From assembly GCA_015680685.1 (NCBI GenBank), contig MNCI01017493.1, positions 68,258 through 132,257 on the forward strand: a DNA stretch of 64,000 nt, read 5' to 3'. The notes beneath the pieces are model-generated. The model did not search any database, was not told the origin of the DNA, and worked only from the letters and a program-made list of their open reading frames with translations. A program made the position numbers and the translations under genes. This DNA is from Gnetum montanum. Its lineage: Eukaryota > Streptophyta > Gnetopsida > Gnetales > Gnetaceae. Shown here one piece after another: positions 13,296 through 25,249 of this stretch; position 1 is the stretch's first letter, and every line of letters starts with the position of its first letter.

Positions 13296-14346
13296 CACTA
13301 CACATCAATAAAGCAAGGTAAGCATTTTTTTGTTATGATATTAAACTAGAGCAACACATCCACTATGACACTAAACTAGCACAATCATTTGCTATGATGC
13401 TAAATTGGCATAGCTCGTACTCTATGACATTAAACTAGCAAATAGGTCTACTATGAATATAATAAACAAGCAGTCTACCATGACTTTAAAGTGACACAAC
13501 ATGTCCACTAAGACATTAAATTAGCATAGAGTAGTCTGCTAGGACTATAAGCTATCATAGCATGGTCTACTAGGACCTTAAAGTAGGACCAACAGTTTAT
13601 TAGAATCTTAAACTAGTAAAGCCATGGTCTAACAAGACTTTAAATTAGGTTTGCATTTAGTTGTTAATAACTTCTTTTCCTCCTTCTATAAGCAAGCGAG
13701 TGAGAATACCATAACTCTCCTCCCACACCAAGCAAGTGAGCATACTATAATTTCAAAATAAAGCACTTGCAATCTATGCAACTTGTGTCGCTAATGTGGC
13801 CTTCTACATTTTGTCATCTATATTCTACTTACGTTTATGTTTGGTGTGGTTTTCTTATTTTCTTGGAGCTGTGTTTGTAGGATGAAGCCCTAGGTAGTTG
13901 TGCAAAGGTGCATCTTATCGTAGTGGCAGGTTACTACATCACTTCAATGTGCAAAAGAGCAAAGGGAAGAAAGAAAATTTCCAAGTAATCCAATAGTAAA
14001 GTAGTTTCATAGCCAGCCTAGCCTTGAACCTACACCTTAACTCTCTCACAAGAACTTCGATGAGAGATCAATGCTTTCAAGGGTGAGCCACTCTGGTGCC
14101 ATGATCACCATTAGCCATGATGTCCTCGCATCATAACATCTCATTCAGATTTCATCTCCCCTTTTATTCCAGAGAATCACCTACACCTTTTACTCCCACT
14201 TCTTACCTACTATCTAGCATCATAACACTTTTGGGCATGATGCAATGATGTCTGATCATGCATTGCAGAGTGGTGTTGGTGCCAAGTTTACTATTTTGTT
14301 TTACTATTCTTTTCAATGTCTCTTAGGCCACTCCTTCAGATGTCAA
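13296..14346 (+). repeat. T1 pol-to-PPT tail with TTAAACT microrepeats
   Basis: 13,330-13,660 holds about ten degenerate units of the type 'ctatgacattaaactagca' spaced 30-45 bp. The rest to 14,346 is non-coding tail without a recognisable frame. Confidence 0.65.
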
Positions 14347-14360
14347 CAAAGAGGGGCCAA
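14347..14360 (+). other. T1 polypurine tract
   Basis: Purine run AAAGAGGGGCCAA lies directly before the TGAAACACC LTR start, the place where plus-strand priming occurs in LTR elements. The identical core precedes the T3 LTR. Confidence 0.8.
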
Positions 14361-15527
14361 TGAAACACCACTAAATCTAGGCTATGACATCTTAACTCCA
14401 AATTTTGGCTAAGTGTTGACACTATACTTGATCCTAGTTGAGAGTGTAGTTAGCCTCTCATGGAGAGTGAGGTAAACATGAAGGCTAGTTCTTGCAAATT
14501 TTTTCTAAGTGTTAACACTATGCTCAACCCTAGTTGAGAGTGTAGTTAGCCTCTATTGGAGAGCATAGTTAGCATGAAGGCCATTTTTTCATAGTTTTGG
14601 CTAAGTCTTGAGACTATGCTTAACCCCAGTTGAGAGTGTAGTTAGCCTCTTGCAGAGAGCATAGTCAACTCAAAGGCCAGTTTTCACAAATTTTTTCTAA
14701 GTGTAGTCCCAAATGTCCCCTCCAACATGTGGCAATCATCCTACATTTTTTGCGAACACTAGACCTATAAATACCTATGCCCTCAAAGTTTTCAAGGTTG
14801 GAAAATTAAAGAGTTGGTAAATTTAAGGAGTGATTGGGAGAGAACTAAAGGTATTTCAATGAACTAAAAATAGATGAAGTTGTAGATCACTACAGAGACC
14901 CACAACCCTATAGAACACTATACCCAATGCTACACTATGGCAACCAACCCACTAGATGCAAACATCCTAGTGGAGCACTAGTTTTCATGGCCAGACATCT
15001 CAAAGACTGTGACTACACTATCCACTATGCCTATCATACACCATGAACCTTGTAACCCATTTTGGTATTAACTATTCTCAACCCAATTTGGGGTGGTGTT
15101 CCACTTCTCTTTCTTTTTCTTTGTATTTTTTTCACTTGCATTTTTTGATGTTTTATTGCATAGTTATGCCTAAAACTATGCTTGGTTAGTGGTCTACATG
15201 AATTAACACTACCCACTTCATTGAAAATTTTGACTATAGTTGCCCTTCTTCTTGAGCACCTATGACTACACTCAACATCATCAACATTGTTGACACTATA
15301 AACATCATTAACACTACAAACACCATCTACACACTTAACACCATCTTGCATCAACATTGCAGCTAATCACACTATACATGCCTTGCATTTGGTAAGTCCC
15401 TATTCAATCAACTAGACCATTCAAGGCATCCCATCTCTGCCTTCAGTAGGCCCTCGTGTAGATTCGAGGTTAGGCTATATGCCTGTGGACCTTGGTGTTC
15501 TAGCCATCGACATTTTTTATCACCGTA
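14361..15527 (+). repeat. T1 3' LTR
   Basis: Starts TGAAACACC after the PPT. The end is set by alignment of 'aagtccct...catcgacattttttatcaccgta' features to the ends of the T2 and T4 LTRs. 14,400-14,700 contains about three tandem units near 95 bp, each with 'gagagtgtagttagcctc'. The sequence after the end resembles the leader that follows LTRs in T4 (GAAGGGGGGTAGAGC), so it may also have served as a 5' LTR of a lost copy. Confidence 0.75.
14764..14775 (+). promoter_or_regulatory. T1 LTR TATA box
   Basis: CCTATAAATACC, the same box and context as in the T4 LTR (49,195). Confidence 0.6.
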
Positions 15528-16902
15528 GAAGGGGGGTAGAGCTCACCTATCCCTAGCATGGAAATGGGAGTGACCCAGCTTGGAGTGGTTGAACATCACC
15601 TCCAACATTGACTTTCCATCCCCCTTAATGTTGGCACACTCTCCCTCCCTCCCTCCCACCCCCCCCCCTCCCCCAAGTGGGAGGAGGTTAGCTAGTTAGG
15701 AGATAGGGCCTCAAATAGTATGGAGGGTCCAAACAACTAGGATGCATTAGGTTGGATCTCACCTACCCCGTTGAACATGGTAGCTAATTTTCAAAAATTT
15801 GGTAGCCAATATGCAGCCAATCAGTTAGGAATTTGGTAGCCAAGTTTTAGCTAATTAGTTAGCAATTTGGCATCCAATTTTTGGATAATTAGTTAACCAT
15901 TTGTAGTCCAAATCATGGCCACAACCCTATAAAATCCATTCCTTGGCACCATGTCAAGGTTCCAAACTTTGACAATTTAGCACCCTTGGCATTTTGGAAT
16001 CCAAAAGCTCTTGCTTCCTTAGCAAAAACGTAGCTTCTTCATGCCTAGCAATGTTGAACCTATACAACTCGTTACCTCTTGTTACACTCCCTTATGATCT
16101 ATGAACTTTATGTGTCAACGTTATTCCCTTGGATCCCCAAATCCTAGCATGGTACACTTTGGCTAGTCCAATCCTTCACATTTTCCTAACCCCAATAATA
16201 AATAATGTTGCAAATCTAAGATGATGACAAAGGAATTTTGATAGCATTAGGAGTGGTAGAGATATCGAATTATGGAGTTGATCATGGCTTCAATGGGGTT
16301 TGAACCCTTGCCCATGTGAATGCCCCTTTGCCCCCCTTCTTGGCTACCAAATTTGTACACATCTTTGAACTCATTCTTTGTTCATTTAATGAAATTTTTT
16401 ATTTCAGTTTATGTAAAATTTTAGATATAATTGTTATATTTCCAGTGCATTATTTTATAGATCTACATCTTTTTACATTTTTTACACCCCCATTTTGTAC
16501 CCTCCTCAAGTCCTTGGGTGATCTACCAAACCAACTAGGATACAATGAATCCCATATTTCTTGTGAAGGAACTAGGGGATTCAGGTTTGAGGCTACCTAT
16601 GATTGAGAATCCTTGGTTTTTTTCAATGACTAATATTTTTTGTCACAATAGTTTCTTGGCTCTAGAATGGGGAGCTTTACCTGATTTTTGTAACCAAATT
16701 TGATTACCCCCATAGCTAATGTTGCCTACCTATTGGAAATTTCTGGTTTTTGCAGTAGAAACCTTCAAGCCCCCTTTGAAAACCCAATGCTACCACTCAT
16801 CCCCTGCAGTAGAAACCTTAGTGTTAAAGCTGTAGGTTGTTGGGTATTAAATCTTCCAACATCTACTATAAATTTTAGTAACCAAAACCAGTGTTGAACA
16901 CC
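15528..16902. other. Inter-element sequence, no gene recognised
   Basis: Contains a pyrimidine tract (about 15,640-15,675: CCCT repeats then a run of C) and short 'aatttggtagccaa' repeats (15,785-15,905). Short open frames at 16,316-16,606 and 16,700-16,897 have no recognisable domain. Possibly leader or flank of T1-related material. Confidence 0.5.
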
Positions 16903-18370
16903 TGAAACACCGTGAAAATTTTGAGGCCTCAACGGTTCAGCAAAATCTTGTGACTCAGGCAAGGATTTGCGATAACTTGCAGCTCAGCAAGTTCCCTTTT
17001 CAGCTAAAGGTCTGTTACGTCGTACTATATAGCGCAGCGTAATAGACTCCAGGGGATAGAACAAGACAAGGGGTGCACAATGGCAAGCCTTCAACTTTGC
17101 GAGTTTTCTATGTTTTGAAAATCCTAACTTTTGGCATGTTATGCTACGTTACGCAATGCAGTGTAATGTAGCATAATGCAACGTAATGCCAAAAGATAGT
17201 CCATCTAATTGCAAAAATAGAGATGGAAAAATTTGAGACCTCGATGGTCCAGCAAAATCTCAAGGCTTAAGCAAGGATCTGCAGCATGCCGCACATCTCA
17301 GCAAGTTTTCTTTTTTGGCTAAGGGCCTATTACGCTACATTACATAGTGTAATGTAATAAACCCTAGAAAGATTGGACAGAAATGAGGGAAGTGCGATGA
17401 CAACACTTCGCTATTTTTGCAGGTTCGCTATTTTACACTAAATTATGCTATGCAGCGTAATGTAGCATGACGCAATGTAATACAAGCAATGACAAAGATA
17501 ACGCAATTTAGGCATCAGCAGCTCATACATCACAATACACTCTCTAGTGTATTATAGTGTAACCAAAGAATAGTTTGTTTCCAAAGCTCCAGAAAAAGTA
17601 GATTACGACGCATTACGCTTCAAAGCGTAATGCAGCGTGGTGCCGCAAACTTCAAACACAAACACATCAAGTCAATGGTATTTTGTGGGTTCAGGACACA
17701 TGTCATCTAAACCATGTTTTTCTCCTAAACCTAACCTTATAAATATTCTAGTTAACAAGGATCAAAGGGTTGGCAAAAATTTCTCTCATTCGGAAAATTT
17801 TCTCTGTGAGCAATTTTCTTTCATTGGCAATTGTTTACAATTTTTGGCAAAGATTGACAAAAAGAGGATCAGTGATTGTAAGAACATCGAAGGTGATTGG
17901 CAAGAACCTTTGATCAGAAATAGCCAGTTAATGGATATTTTGCTCCGAACCAGGTAGATTGACCTTTGCTTGTTTTATCTTTACATATCTTTCTTGTTGT
18001 TAGCACATACTTCATCTAAACCGAAGTCCACCTGTAATCATTGTATCCTACATATTTCATTTATAAGCTAAATCCCATATCTTGGGATTACACACTCTTT
18101 AAATCTGGTTTCTTGCGTCTCATCTATATAGATTTTGCAATCGCTTTGAATCGTTTACATCGTTTTCGTTACCTTCAAGATTAACGATATTATGTCTCCT
18201 CATTGGGATCACCCTTTTGCCAGCCAATTATTACAAAATTTTACTAATTAAGTAAGTCCCTGTCTTATTGACAAGACCGTTCATGGCACCTCAGATTTAT
18301 CTTCTCTAGCACGGCCCTCACACGAAACTCCACTTGGTATTTCTAGCGATTGACATTTTCCATCGTTATA
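16903..18370 (+). repeat. T2 5' LTR
   Basis: Starts TGAAACACCGTG, as the T4 LTR does, and ends at CGTTATA just before the PBS-like sequence. Its U3 is rich in the palindromic motif around GCGTAATG/CATTACGC (17,010-17,190, 17,330-17,480, 17,600-17,640). About 1,468 bp. Confidence 0.82.
17735..17746 (+). promoter_or_regulatory. T2 LTR TATA box
   Basis: CTTATAAATATT at the position equivalent to the TATA boxes of the T1 and T4 LTRs. Confidence 0.55.
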
Positions 18371-18395
18371 GTTTTCTGGCACTAGAAATCTGCGC
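18371..18395 (+). other. T2 primer-binding-site region
   Basis: GTTTTCTGGCACTAGAAATC follows the LTR end and aligns with GTTTTCTGGCGCTAGAAGG in T4 and TTGGTGCTAGAAGGAGGG in T3. I cannot assign the tRNA. Confidence 0.6.
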
Positions 18396-18639
18396 TTTAC
18401 GGGTAGTCTTATAAGCTATCTGTACCTAGTTTCGATTGATGTAAATGTAATACCTCCATGGTTGTTTATGAGATTGTGTGGTGCAGATCGGTCTCTTCGA
18501 CAATTCCTTTGGAATCCTGCAGGGTAGAAAGCCCAATCTTCACCTTAGCTTGCCTTTTTCCCTTATTATCTTTATCCTTTTCATCATTACTCTTGAACTA
18601 TGTAGAGAATGCTTGCATCAACCACCATTTTTGACACTA

Positions 18640-20850
18640 CTAACCTCAAAAATCCTTGGACTTTGCAGTCTATGCCTCCTGTGGTTTAGCCACCAACCAG
18701 TTCGGTGCGACCACACCGATCCCTCAGGCTCGAAAACAAGGAGCCTAAAGGACATGCTTAGCGTAGGGAGCATTAAAATTTTCTCTATGCTAAACTTGCA
18801 GCAAATCTGCCCATGTATCCACAAGAACTCGAAGAAAAAAAAGAATACGAGTTCATATACTACAATGGGGAGGAATTTATTCCTTCACATAACACCACTA
18901 TACCCTTGACAAATCAACAAAAATGGATCCTAGATCAAATGCTAATGGCTAGGACATTAATAGAACAATGAGGGGAGTTGTTCCATGATGAAACGCTTCA
19001 TGATGGTCAAGATGATCTAGATTCCCACTATGAGGAAGGTAGTCATGCTGATTTTGCCATGGCCACTCCCTCCACGACATCCATCGTAAATCCATTGTTT
19101 ATGGTAACCACGCCCTTAAAATTATCTAATACTAATCGAGTCCCGCACTCACCCCAGCTACATTTTCTCTCTCCGAATACCCTCCCAGGTGGTGGCCCAT
19201 CACAAATCATTCCTCAGAAGGTGCAATTACCTAATCCATCTCATCATGCACCTACGCCCATGTCACCGTATGTCCACGTGATACCTACTTCGCAATTACA
19301 TACAACACCTATGTTCATCACGACTCACATGATAGAGCCCGCCACTACAACATGGTGGGTTCCAAACATGTCTCTCGTTGTGCATCCTACGTAGATGTCC
19401 CATCTCCTCCATCATCAAAACTAGGTCCCGCAGATGCTAAACCCCACTATAGGGTCATTGTCTATGCCCTCGGCCATGCAAACAGTGCATCCAATGGCAC
19501 AGCTGATGGTGGTCACCCCATCCATGCCACCTACTGGGTGGTGGATGCCACAAGTGGCACTGCCTGCAGGGATAATTCCGATAGCACTGCCCATCGGCTA
19601 AGCAGCTGCCCCTATTCTGCCACCCAGCGTGGATCCTCCTGCCATTCCACAAATGACCCCTCCATCTACGGATCTGGATCAAGCCTTCCAGCTTATTCAG
19701 ACCCTTACAGAGGAAGTTAAATGCCTCAAGGCTACCAGTTCTAACACAATACAAGTCATGGATTTTTACCATAATGATCCTATTAGTCCAGTAGTGCCTG
19801 TTCTATCATTACCTCTTGGGATGCCACTTCCCCATTTTATGAAGTACAATGGGGAAGGCGACCCCAACACCCATTTAGTTACTTTCAGGTCAGAGTCATT
19901 TCTATTGCAACAATGTCCACATAATATCATCCATGTCTTTGCTATGTCCTTAACGAGTAAAGCTTTAGACTGGTATCGAGCACTCCTGCATGCTTCCATC
20001 TCAACTTTGGAGGAGTTGTTGACTCAGTTCGTGACTCATTTCAAATACAACCTAAAGCCAGAAGTCACATTGGACCATCTCATGGGAGTCAAGCAAGACC
20101 CACTCGAATCGGTTCAAAAGTTTATACAATGGTGGAGCTCCACCTTGAATGAAATCTATGAACCCATCGCGGAGGCCCATCTGTTGGCAATTTTCAAGGG
20201 GGCAGTTAATGAGTTTATCAAGTCTAAGTTATATTACCTCGCTCCTCGCTCCCTCAGCCAAGCCTTTGCTCAGACTAAGAGCATCCAATATGTGATAGAG
20301 GCTAGCAAAGATCCGGTGTATGTGGTCTACAAAAATGCCCACAACAAGGGTAAGGACAAAAGCAAAGCTACGACAATGATGGTAGCAACGGTTGCCGAGG
20401 GGGCCAAGAAGAAAAAAAATAACAAGAAAACACTTGTAGAGCCTGTTGAGCCTACAACTAGCTCAAACAACTCCAATCAAGAAACTCCTTCCACCCCTGA
20501 AGCACCTTTGCAACTGAGGCCTAAATTAGAGCATAAGGATCGCTCAAATTACACTGTTCTACATGTAAATCCTTCAGAACTTTTGAAGAAATTATTAGGA
20601 ATTGGCCACATCAGATACAAGATGGTGTTCGAGGAGGCTCTAAAATGCCATAGGCACCATTGTGAGTTGCTCAAGAACCCCTCCTTGGCCCTGCCTAACG
20701 AACCATCAATTTCCAAAAAATTTAAGCTGGACCACTTCTGTGATTATCACCAGCTGTGTGGTCATGACACGGATTACTGCTAGGCTTTGAAAGATGACAT
20801 TCAACACATGATCGATCAAGATGACTTGATCTTAGATAGTAGTAATTTGG
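18640..20850 (+). pseudogene. gag: T2 gag
   Basis: Capsid polyprotein of T2. The N-terminal segment is broken by stops (18,672-18,960: RSLRLENKEP, EEKKEYEFIYYNG). A longer open frame of 384 codons (19,629-20,783) covers the capsid core: NGEGDPNTHLVTFRSESFL, KALDWYRALLHASISTLEE, YNLKPEVTLDHLMGVKQDP, LYYLAPRSLSQAFAQTKSI. The zinc-knuckle region HFCDYHQLCGHDTDYC fits Cys-x2-His-x4-His-x4-Cys. The frame ends at TAG where T4 has TGG (YCWALK). 18,978-19,394 is the proline-rich linker in another frame. It is the best preserved gag core of the three older copies, but still broken. Confidence 0.87.
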
Positions 20851-22037
20851 TCCGTTCGAAAAACCAACCCATGCATGTGTACCAAGACCCGTTAAACGCA
20901 AATAATGTAGGGTACACTATTAACATAGTGGGTATGGAGGGTGATGACTAGGCATAGCCAAAGAAACCCTTTGTGTTGCGTCTGCCTCCTCACTCACCTC
21001 AGATGAAAAGCTCATCAACATCGACAGGTGTGGGTCAGCAACAACCTTTCGTCCTCCGATTCCCATCTCCTACCTTCGTTCCGCACCCCACTATCGGTAA
21101 AGCCACGGCATAGCTCTCGCCCACACCTAAGGCACTCTTTTTCATCAAGGTGCCAAAGCCGTAAGTTACTCCTGCTATGCAGGAGCAAATCTTTAAGTCA
21201 ACGCCCCAATCACAACCTAATAGGAAAGGAGAAGGGCATATGATGGGTAACATAGCCAAGGATTGACTTACGCTGGGACTTCCCAAGCCTACACCCCTCA
21301 CCTCGGTACCCTTGGCCTCACCTTCTTCTAAAAAAGATGACGTTACACAAATGCGGCCACCTTCTCCCTACGCAAGAAAATACAATCCTCAACCAGACAC
21401 TATTCTACCCTGAGAAATCCGTCTCCTAGGATGAATGGAAGAAGAGAGAGGTAACAAACCAGATCGTGTGCATGATCTCCTTGATGCTTTTACGCAAGTC
21501 AAGTAGGCTCTCAAATAGAAAAATACAACGTTGAGCCTGTACGACTTATTGAAGACATCCCAAAAGCATCGTGAAGCCATGGTTCACATGCTAACGTCGA
21601 TACCGGTGGACGAAAACTTGCCAGCAAACAAAGAAACAATCCATTCGGTTATGCTTCCTCACACTGCTGAACAAATACAATCTCCCCAATTGACATTCCA
21701 TTAAGAGACCATTAAGGATGACCCAAAAAAGGGTCAAGTGACAATAGTGCCCATGTTCATCACTATCCGGGTCAGCCAGTACCGAATTTGGAGAGTACGC
21801 GTGGATGACGGGGCCACTGCCAATGTCATTCCATTCCCTATAGTAGACAAACTGGGTTTTCTCAACCAGATCAATCCCACGACAACAACATGTTTGAAGT
21901 CATTCAACAGGACAAGAGTGCAAGTTAAAGGAACAGTGCACATCAACTTTGTAGTAGGGGATCAATTCCCCACAAATGCAGTGTTCATCATTATTGAGGA
22001 GATGCCTAGCTTCAATTTAATCTTAGGGAGGTCTTAG
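20851..22037 (+). pseudogene. pro: T2 linker and retropepsin-like protease
   Basis: A proline-rich linker (20,960-21,300) precedes the conserved pre-protease helix segment (about 21,420-21,580: HDLLDAF, SLYDLLKTSQKHREAM). The protease core is open at 21,738-22,037, with FITIRVSQYRIWRVRVDDG carrying the catalytic Asp-Gly, then TCLKSFNRTRVQVKGTV and FNLILGRS. A TAG follows where relatives read RPWLAQL. The active-site loop is VDDGATAN, so the catalytic aspartate is retained, unlike in T1. Confidence 0.82.
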
Positions 22038-22439
22038 TTAGCTCAATTAAGGGTAGTCTCATCACCTATTCATCAAGAGATCCACTTGCCCTATGGAGGA
22101 GGGGAAGTGATCATCCATGGTGATAAGATGACCACTCAAGCAGTTAACAACATAGAAATGCAACAAGGTTCAGAGGTCGAAGTCCCCAAAGATCAAACCC
22201 CTATTCCAACTATTGAATAGGCCGACACAGTGGCCAATGAAAGCTTGACTTGGGCTGAACTACCCTTCCAAGGAGAAGATGGTAATGTAGAGGAATGCTA
22301 TAATAATCCTCCTCACCTATACGCATCACCAAACTTAAAAATGACCAAAAAAAACTACAGAGCTAGCAAATGAACATGTTAGTGTAACATGTTGTATCAG
22401 TCCACATTGTTTACTAGTACGCTGTTTACGCATTTTCTT

Positions 22440-22870
22440 GTGTCGCATTATCATTTTACACATGATAATGGCCCGAAATGGCCTTAAACTAGTAATGGCC
22501 TACCATGGCCTAAAACTGGCAAATGTACATTATCCTTTTACACTTAAGATGATAATGGCCCGAAATGGCCTTAAACTAGTAACGGCCCGCCATGGCCTAA
22601 AACTGGCAAATGTACATTATCCCTTTACGCATAAGATGATAATGGCCCAAAATGGCCTTAAACTAGTGACAGCTCGTCATGGCCTAAAAATGGAAAATGT
22701 ACTTTACCCTTTTATGCTTAAGATGATAATGGCCCGAAATGGCCTTAAATTAGTGACGGCCCGAAATGGCCTTAAACTACTTACGGCCCACTACGGCCTA
22801 AAACTGGCGATTTCGTTTATTCGTTTATGTTTACGATGGCAAGGCCTAGAATGGCCTTAAACTATTTACT
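22440..22870. repeat. T2 ATGGCCCGAAATGGCCTTAAACTA tandem zone
   Basis: Four units of about 85-98 bp start near 22,465, 22,549, 22,634 and 22,720, each with two or three 'ggccttaaactag' or 'ggcctaaaactgg' cores. The open frame running through it is a by-product of the repeat. Confidence 0.8.
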
Positions 22871-22987
22871 ACCTGCTATATGTCCCATTTCATGAAAGAT
22901 AAGATCTTTACTCTAGCCTACATAGGCCAAAAAATATTGTCTTTTACTCCATTCCAATATAATAAAATGTTGACCAATATGGTCACG

Positions 22988-24413
22988 TCACACGTCACCT
23001 TTACTAAGACTTCCACCTATGTCATCTAACTCCACCTTTACCTCAAGAAAATCATCCTCGTAGGGACCTCCTACTTGTGGGGTCTCTTCGTGAGGGTGGT
23101 CCTCTTTGCAAGGATCTTCCTCACAGGATTTCTCACCGCGAGTTTGATCATCTCCATTACGTTCCTCCTCATGAAGATGCTCTTCACAAAGGCCATCATC
23201 TTCATTATGCTCCTCCTCATGAAGACCCTCTTCGCGAGGACCACCATTTCCATCACGCTCATCCTCATGAGGATCCTCCTCATTCTGATCCTATGGTTTG
23301 ACATGATGCACACGTTAGCATTGCCATCGAGATTGCACATAACAAGAATGCAATAATCCTACAACTTACCTATGATGGTCCCATGTCAACCGCAAAAGGA
23401 ACCTGTTCCAAACCAACCCATAGACGTTGCATGATCTCATCCTTTGTAAGCTCAGACCAAATGCCATCTCCTAGATCAGTTCCCACTTTAACCTTCCCCT
23501 TTTCCATAGGAGTCCATCGGGGTGGTTCAAGGAAGAAGGAAGGGACAGTGGTTTCCCCGCCAGGGAGGGTTATTTCTCTCTCCTGGGAGGCACTTACTGT
23601 CACTTGCTCCCAAAACTTTTTGAATGCTCCAGAAGCACTAATGACATCAAGAAATAGTTAAAGGGATCGTGCTTCAATGGTAGAATCCCTATAATGTTGG
23701 GAGTAGGAAGCACATTCTTGCTTATACATGTGCTTATGATCTTTTTGTGTCTGCCCCCATTCTTGGACCATCGTGCAGTAATCCTTCCAGTCTTGGTTCT
23801 TTTAGGCTAGGAGATTCATTTGCATCTGTTGCTCAATGAGTTCACGATTGGCTTGGACATTGTTTCTGATGACTGTCCAATAGCGGGTATAGTCAATTAT
23901 AGTTGTCTACCAGTTCTCATCGTTGGCCTCTCGAGCTAGCAGAAATTCATTGCAGGACTCCAAGTCCTCAACCATACCAGTTAGGAACATCCTCTTCTTT
24001 TCTGCTTTATGCAACCTCTTCCAAAGAGCTTCGTTAATGTTTTGGCACTCTCATAAAGAGTGGGTTGAGCATAATGCACATTTACACATTTCTTCATAAA
24101 GGCTACGAGGCACTTTGGTCAGCTCCGATGAGGGTTCAGGGGTGGTGTCCAAGTCAACGGGCTCTTTGGGATCCCATCTGAGGCGAGATCCTATAACATA
24201 AAAATAATAGTGAGATGCAACAAAATGATACAATATCGTAATGCCAACAATCCCTGCGTTATAACACTCACATACCAATCTCAGGATCGATTTGCTTTAG
24301 GCAACTGATCATATCCTCCGCAATGCCCTCCATAAAGGTAAATTTATCAAGGGTCTCACCCCAATGCTGAGTGGGTGTCGTTGGCAAGGACATGACTCCA
24401 GTGTCAGAAGTAC
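22988..24413 (-). pseudogene. T2 antisense gene exons 6-8
   Basis: On the - strand: exon 6 24,413-24,276 ('acag' acceptor; ends DPEIG with donor GTATGTGAG), exon 7 24,190-23,370 (acceptor 'gttatag', begins GSRLRWDPKEPVDLD; ends with donor GTAAGTTG), exon 8 23,290-22,988 ('accatag' acceptor; stop TGA). Exon 7 matches the T3/T4 coiled-coil-like region and the late segment TVSASQEREITLPGG...WTPMEKGKVKVG. Exon 8 is a repetitive acidic tail (NEEDPHEDERDGNGG, LHEEEHNEDDG). Function unknown. The exact correspondence of splice sites with T1, T3 and T4 is the main evidence that this is a gene. Confidence 0.78.
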
Positions 24414-24560
24414 CTGTTATGCAAACAAACACGGGTTAGACACAGTGTGATAGATATAAAGGATAATTGAGACATTACGATAATGCAAAACAAAACTAGC
24501 TTCAACAAAGCCCTCGATGGTAGTAACATGAGATTGCCCTATGAGGAAAAGTCAGACTCA

Positions 24561-24565
24561 CCTGT
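24561..24565. repeat. T3 target-site duplication, left copy
   Basis: CCTGT directly before the LTR TGTACC; the same five bases follow the other LTR at 42,723-42,727. On the antisense strand ACAGG is the T2 exon 5 splice donor. Confidence 0.9.
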
Positions 24566-25144
24566 TGTACCATCCGAAATCATCGATCTCCGGCTAGAAG
24601 GAAATAGAGACCGCGAGATCACAGGACACACACAGAAGACCCTACCTTTGCACGAGGGTAAGCTGGAATACATGAAGGTGGAGTACCTTAGGTGGTCTAC
24701 ACGCAGATCAGACAAGGATTTCCCCGAACGTACACCAAAGTGTTATACGCTGGGTTATACGTAAACGGCGTAACGGGCATAAATTAGAGGGTAAACAGCA
24801 TTATTGATGAAAACAGACCGTAAACGTAAACAAGCATAAACAGAATACATGCAGCAATTAATGAAAACTATAAATGATTTTGGGAAGAAAATGTAACAAT
24901 AGCATTATAGAATGAAAGTACAATGCACCAGTCTAACGCAATTGTGACTGGAACACAAGGCAGATGAAAAGCCCCGGTGGATGCAAGGATGACTGGTTCA
25001 CACTGTAGGCACAGCATAGAGGCTGTCTGCTCAACGTACAGGGTTCTCCAGCATAAAGGGTTTTGTGCTCTAGTTCTCAGCATCTTTGCTCTCTTGTATG
25101 CTTTAGAATTTTGCCAACCCCCCTTGTTCTAGTGAAAAATGGGG

Positions 25145-25153
25145 CTTTTATAC
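25145..25153 (-). promoter_or_regulatory. T3 3' LTR TATA box
   Basis: GTATAAAAG on the - strand. The same box stands at 42,076-42,084 in the other LTR. Confidence 0.6.
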
Positions 25154-25249
25154 AGGTTTTTGACGTTAGAATCGGGTTGGGCGACATGTGGTGCATTGAC
25201 CGGGTGCAAAAGAGTAAAATTTACAAGTGTACAATATGTTACATTTGGT

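Larger units (their letters stand above)
1..15527 (+). mobile_element. T1: decayed Tat-type Ty3/gypsy retrotransposon, 5' LTR outside window
   Basis: Order on the + strand is gag (about 230-2,760), retropepsin (2,770-3,430), microrepeats, an antisense gene block (about 4,640-9,985), RT, RNase H, integrase (to 13,295), tail, polypurine tract (14,347-14,360) and 3' LTR (14,361-15,527). Each part aligns by eye to T2-T4 in the same window. Many in-frame stops, mostly TAG where relatives have CAG or TGG, and a visible lack of CpG mark this as the oldest copy. The 5' LTR is not in the window. Classification rests on the dual RNase H arrangement and the PPT/LTR junction, as known for the plant Tat lineage. 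Confidence 0.88.
16903..24565 (+). mobile_element. T2 (host element) part 1: 5' LTR to antisense exon 5 donor
   Basis: First part of a + strand Tat-type element: 5' LTR, PBS, gag, protease, microrepeats and antisense exons 8 to 6. It is interrupted at 24,565 by T3 and resumes at 42,728. The join is supported by the CCTGT duplication and by a complete splice donor that reappears when the two flanks are abutted. Confidence 0.9.

Noticed and set aside
19352-19772. Frames overlapping T2 gag on both strands
   Set aside because: Shadow frames of the proline-rich gag linker; no conservation in T3 or T4 in those frames.
22438-22860. 140-codon frame with ARNGLKL units
   Set aside because: Translation of the GGCCTTAAACTA tandem zone; non-coding in the other elements.
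22438-22870. CRISPR-like regularly spaced repeats (also 36,365-36,605 and 31,680-32,285)
   Set aside because: Units are degenerate, spacers are not unique, there are no cas genes, and the context is a plant retrotransposon.
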